Origin: Nicotiana tabacum
Taxonomy: Eukaryota > Streptophyta > Magnoliopsida > Solanales > Solanaceae
Assembly: GCF_000715075.1 (NCBI RefSeq)
Contig: NC_134081.1
Coordinates: forward strand, 108,364,108-108,428,107
Reading direction: 5' to 3'
Length of the DNA stretch: 64,000 nucleotides
Part shown: positions 61,449 to 64,000 of the stretch, piece after piece
Layout: every line of letters starts with the position of its first letter
Position numbering within the stretch: the first letter of the stretch is position 1
The notes under the pieces: generated by a model
Seen by the model: only the letters and a program-made list of their open reading frames with translations
Told to the model about the DNA's origin: nothing
The model's database searches: none
Program-made: the position numbers and the translations under genes

Positions 61449-64000
61449 TGTAACGACCCGACTTGTAGATTTAAATTATTACTCTCCTTTCTACTATTTA
61501 AAGTCTTGAATAGCTTCATATTATGTACTATGACTTGTGTGCAAAATTTGAGGTCAATCGCATTTGATTTGCTGTGTTTCGGAATCGAACCTAGGATATT
61601 TCGACATCGATTCTTCAAGAATACGTGATATCACATTAAGAAAATGAGCTCCAAATTCAGTTTTGATTGAAGCATTAGATCCGTATTGAAATTTTTGAGC
61701 CATAGCAAAATGAATCGCTGAATTCGGACATCGTATGAGAAAGTTATGCCCATTTCCGTGTCAGGAACAATTTCTGTCGCCGTCAGTGCCTAGCATAGCG
61801 TGGGGCGCTAGCCCTGGCGCTGGGATGTTTAAAGGTACTGTAAATAGTGCCACAGGCAGCGCCCCACGCTACCTGTGGCACCCGAAATAGCTGAGGCCTG
61901 AGGCCCTATAAACGGGGCTTTTCTACCATTTTTGACAAAAATAGAGGTGGGGAGCTCGGTTAGGGCGATATTTGGGCGATTTTCATGGGTAAACATTGGG
62001 TTAAGTGCTCCTTATCCTATATTGATTATATTTCACGATTCCATACTCATTTACATCATGAATCCATGAATTTATGGAAGAAAAATCAGATTTTTGTAAA
62101 ATCTTCCAAAAATGTAAAATGAAGATTTGAAGGTCAATCCGACATCGAAATTTGATGAAACTTGGTATGGGTGAACTCGTAATTAAATGGATTGTCGGAT
62201 TTTGTGAGTTTTGCCGATTCCGAGACATGGGTCCCACGGGCAATTTTTGGGTTAAATTTTGGATTTTTGTAGAAAATTTGTATTTTCATATGGAATTTAT
62301 TCCTACAATTTGTATTGATTGAATCAAATTAATTATGCCTAGATTCGAGCCGATCGGAGTCGGAAAAATCGAGGAAAGGGCATACTACTTGACTGATTGA
62401 GCGCAGTTTGAGGTAAGTGTCTTGCTTAACCTCGAGTGGGGGAATTACCCCTTAGGCATTGAGTCTTATGTGCAATTTGTGTAACTAAAAACCAAGTACG
62501 CGAGGTGACGAGTACGTACTTGGGTTATATGTGCAAATTACATTGGTTAAAATCATTAGACGCCTTATGTATTAAATTGGATAATTGTTGGCATTAGTAC
62601 CTTGAATTATCATGCTTCATTTCTTATTTGTCAAGTTTGTATTTTATATAATAAATTCAGTGTTATTGTCACTTGGATTTTACGTGAGTTCCGTGTGTTT
62701 GTTGATTTAATATTTTCTTGGAATTAAATCTATGATGGAACCCTTATCTGCAATATTTATTAATAAGCTTAAATTGAGGAGTTAATATAATTATCAAAAA
62801 TTTGGATTAATGAAGGCGTTGCCCTATACTGAGTATTTTTCACCTCTGTTGATTGTTTTGAGGTTTATTATACGTGGTGTGGAGCCTTGGGCTATTTGTT
62901 GAGAAATTTATTGATTCTTCTACATATTTGGAATTTGGTTGTGGTCAGTGAAAAATTGCGATATGAATTGTTGTATTGTGTTGTGGTTTAAACACTCTCC
63001 CTGATGTTATTTATGCTTTCTTCCTTACTTGTTAATGATATATATGTGCTTGGTAAGGAAGAGTGTAAAGCATGAAGGGTGATGCCGTGCCATTTGAGAG
63101 TGTAAAGCACGAAGGGTGATGTCGTGCTATTTGAGAGTGTAAAGCACGAATGGTGATGCCATGCCATTTGAGAGTGTAAAGCACGAAGGGTGATGCCGTT
63201 CCATTGAGAGTGTAAAGCACGAAGGGTGATGCAGTGCTATTTCATTTATATTATCAGGTGAGGGTGAGAGTAAAAGCACAAAGGATGATATCGTGCAATT
63301 ATTTTTATGTTATCATATATTCATGGCACGAAGTGTGTTTCCGTGCAGGCGAGGACGAGAGACATACATTATATTATGATAACATTTTATTGTGTATACA
63401 TTCATGCCTTTATCTTGAAATGTTATTGTACACCTATATTTTCTATGTGACTTGTAGTCGTTGTTGCTTCCTGTGTGCCTCCACTTTATTTCTTTTATTG
63501 TTATTTGTATTTCTCCCACCTAGTTGGTACTATTATATGTATGCATGGTGAGGAAGATATAAATGCACGAAGGGTATTGCATGCCAATTGATTTGAATCA
63601 CATATATATATTGGATGAGAATGAGCTAAGTACATGAAGGTATTGCCGTGCCATTTGATGTGATATGTTGAATGTATTCCTCACGCCAGGAAAGCTAAAT
63701 GAGGCGTCACATGGTGACTTTTATTCGAAAGAATTATATTAGAAAGATATTTATTTGAAAAAATTATTATATAAATATATTTACATGAGAGAAGTATATT
63801 TGAAAGATATTTATTCGAAAGAATTATATTAGAAAGATATTTATTTGAAATAATTATGTTATAAAGATATTTACTTGAAAGAAGTATATTTGAAAGATAT
63901 TTACTTGAAAGAATTATATTCGAAAGGTATTTACTTGAAAGAATTATATTTGAAAGATATTTACTTGAAAGAATTATATTCGAAAGATATTTATTGAAAA
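61449..64000 (+). repeat. TKY-3 3' LTR (cut by window end)
   Basis: Starts TGTAACGACCCGACTTG. It follows the 5' LTR closely: GGGGCGCTAGCCCTGGCGC words (61785-61880), a donor-like GTAAGT at 62413-62418, the 37-bp array (63060-63240) and the 30-bp array (63715-64000). It shows that the 5' LTR was uninterrupted before FRAG-1 entered. The ORF pair at 63234-63551 and 52253-52570 is this shared LTR, not a gene. Confidence 0.92.

Larger units (their letters stand above)
44604..64000 (+). mobile_element. TKY-3: Tekay-related element lacking pol, with nested LTRs, continues beyond window
   Basis: 5' LTR 44604-53786 (interrupted), primer site 53790, degraded gag and protease, a tandemly duplicated internal region, 3' noncoding tail, polypurine tract and a 3' LTR from 61449 to the window end. 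No RT, RNase H or integrase homology is visible, so it is a deletion derivative that would have depended on enzymes of relatives. The 5' and 3' LTRs agree through the GCGCTAGCCCTGGCGC words, the 37-bp GCACGAAGGGTG repeats and the 30-bp AAAGATATTTAC repeats. Confidence 0.85.

Overview
The window is plant nuclear DNA made almost entirely of nested LTR retrotransposons; I found no intact host gene. The Ty3/gypsy families (a Tekay/Del-type chromovirus with gag beginning MVRTRTTGS and a protease DPGSTYSY signature, and a 20 kb Tat/Ogre element with an extra ORF1, two RNase H domains and a tRNA-Arg-type primer site) point to a large repeat-rich Solanaceae genome. Nicotiana is my best guess, but that is recognition, not a database result. 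Every coding region is broken by stops or frameshifts, so nothing here is an active protein-coding gene as it stands.

Layout. (1) TKY-1, a minus-strand Tekay element, runs from the window edge (partial 3' LTR 1-359) to its 5' LTR at 25520-28413. It is split inside reverse transcriptase by OGR-1, a minus-strand Ogre element at 2886-22915 flanked by a perfect 5-bp target duplication (acgag). OGR-1 carries LTRs of about 4 kb, ORF1, gag, protease with a G-patch-like segment, RT, RNase H, archaeal-type RNase H, integrase and a 2 kb 3' UTR full of tandem repeats. (2) 28414-28983, 40172-40347 and 42931-43656 are pieces of one older host segment that ends in a CACTA-type terminus at 43656. It carries palindromic CCGACCG..CGGTCGG repeats, TA-rich DNA and one small island resembling a protein-coding first exon. 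(3) TKY-2, a plus-strand Tekay element with both LTRs, primer site and a decayed gag-pol, sits at 28984-40171, and a solo LTR (SOLO-1) at 40348-42930. (4) An LTR fragment lies at 43763-44603. (5) TKY-3, a plus-strand Tekay-related element without pol, runs from 44604 past the window end. Its 5' LTR is interrupted by another LTR (FRAG-1), which is itself interrupted by SOLO-2 (48029-51021). Its internal region is duplicated in tandem, and the second copy is interrupted by SOLO-3 (56713-59480, perfect tgtta target duplication).

The most interesting material is in the LTRs rather than the proteins. Homologous LTRs share a scaffold: 11-16 bp terminal inverted repeats, two GTAAGT splice-donor-like sites about 390-413 bp apart, and a hairpin exactly 21 nt upstream of the 3' LTR in the three complete 3' junctions. 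At two fixed positions in the LTR, however, each copy carries a different short-word tandem array. One of these array types is a run of CACGTG G-boxes.

Limits: boundaries, periods and similarities were read by eye. LTR identities and insertion ages were not computed. Family names rest on motif recognition.
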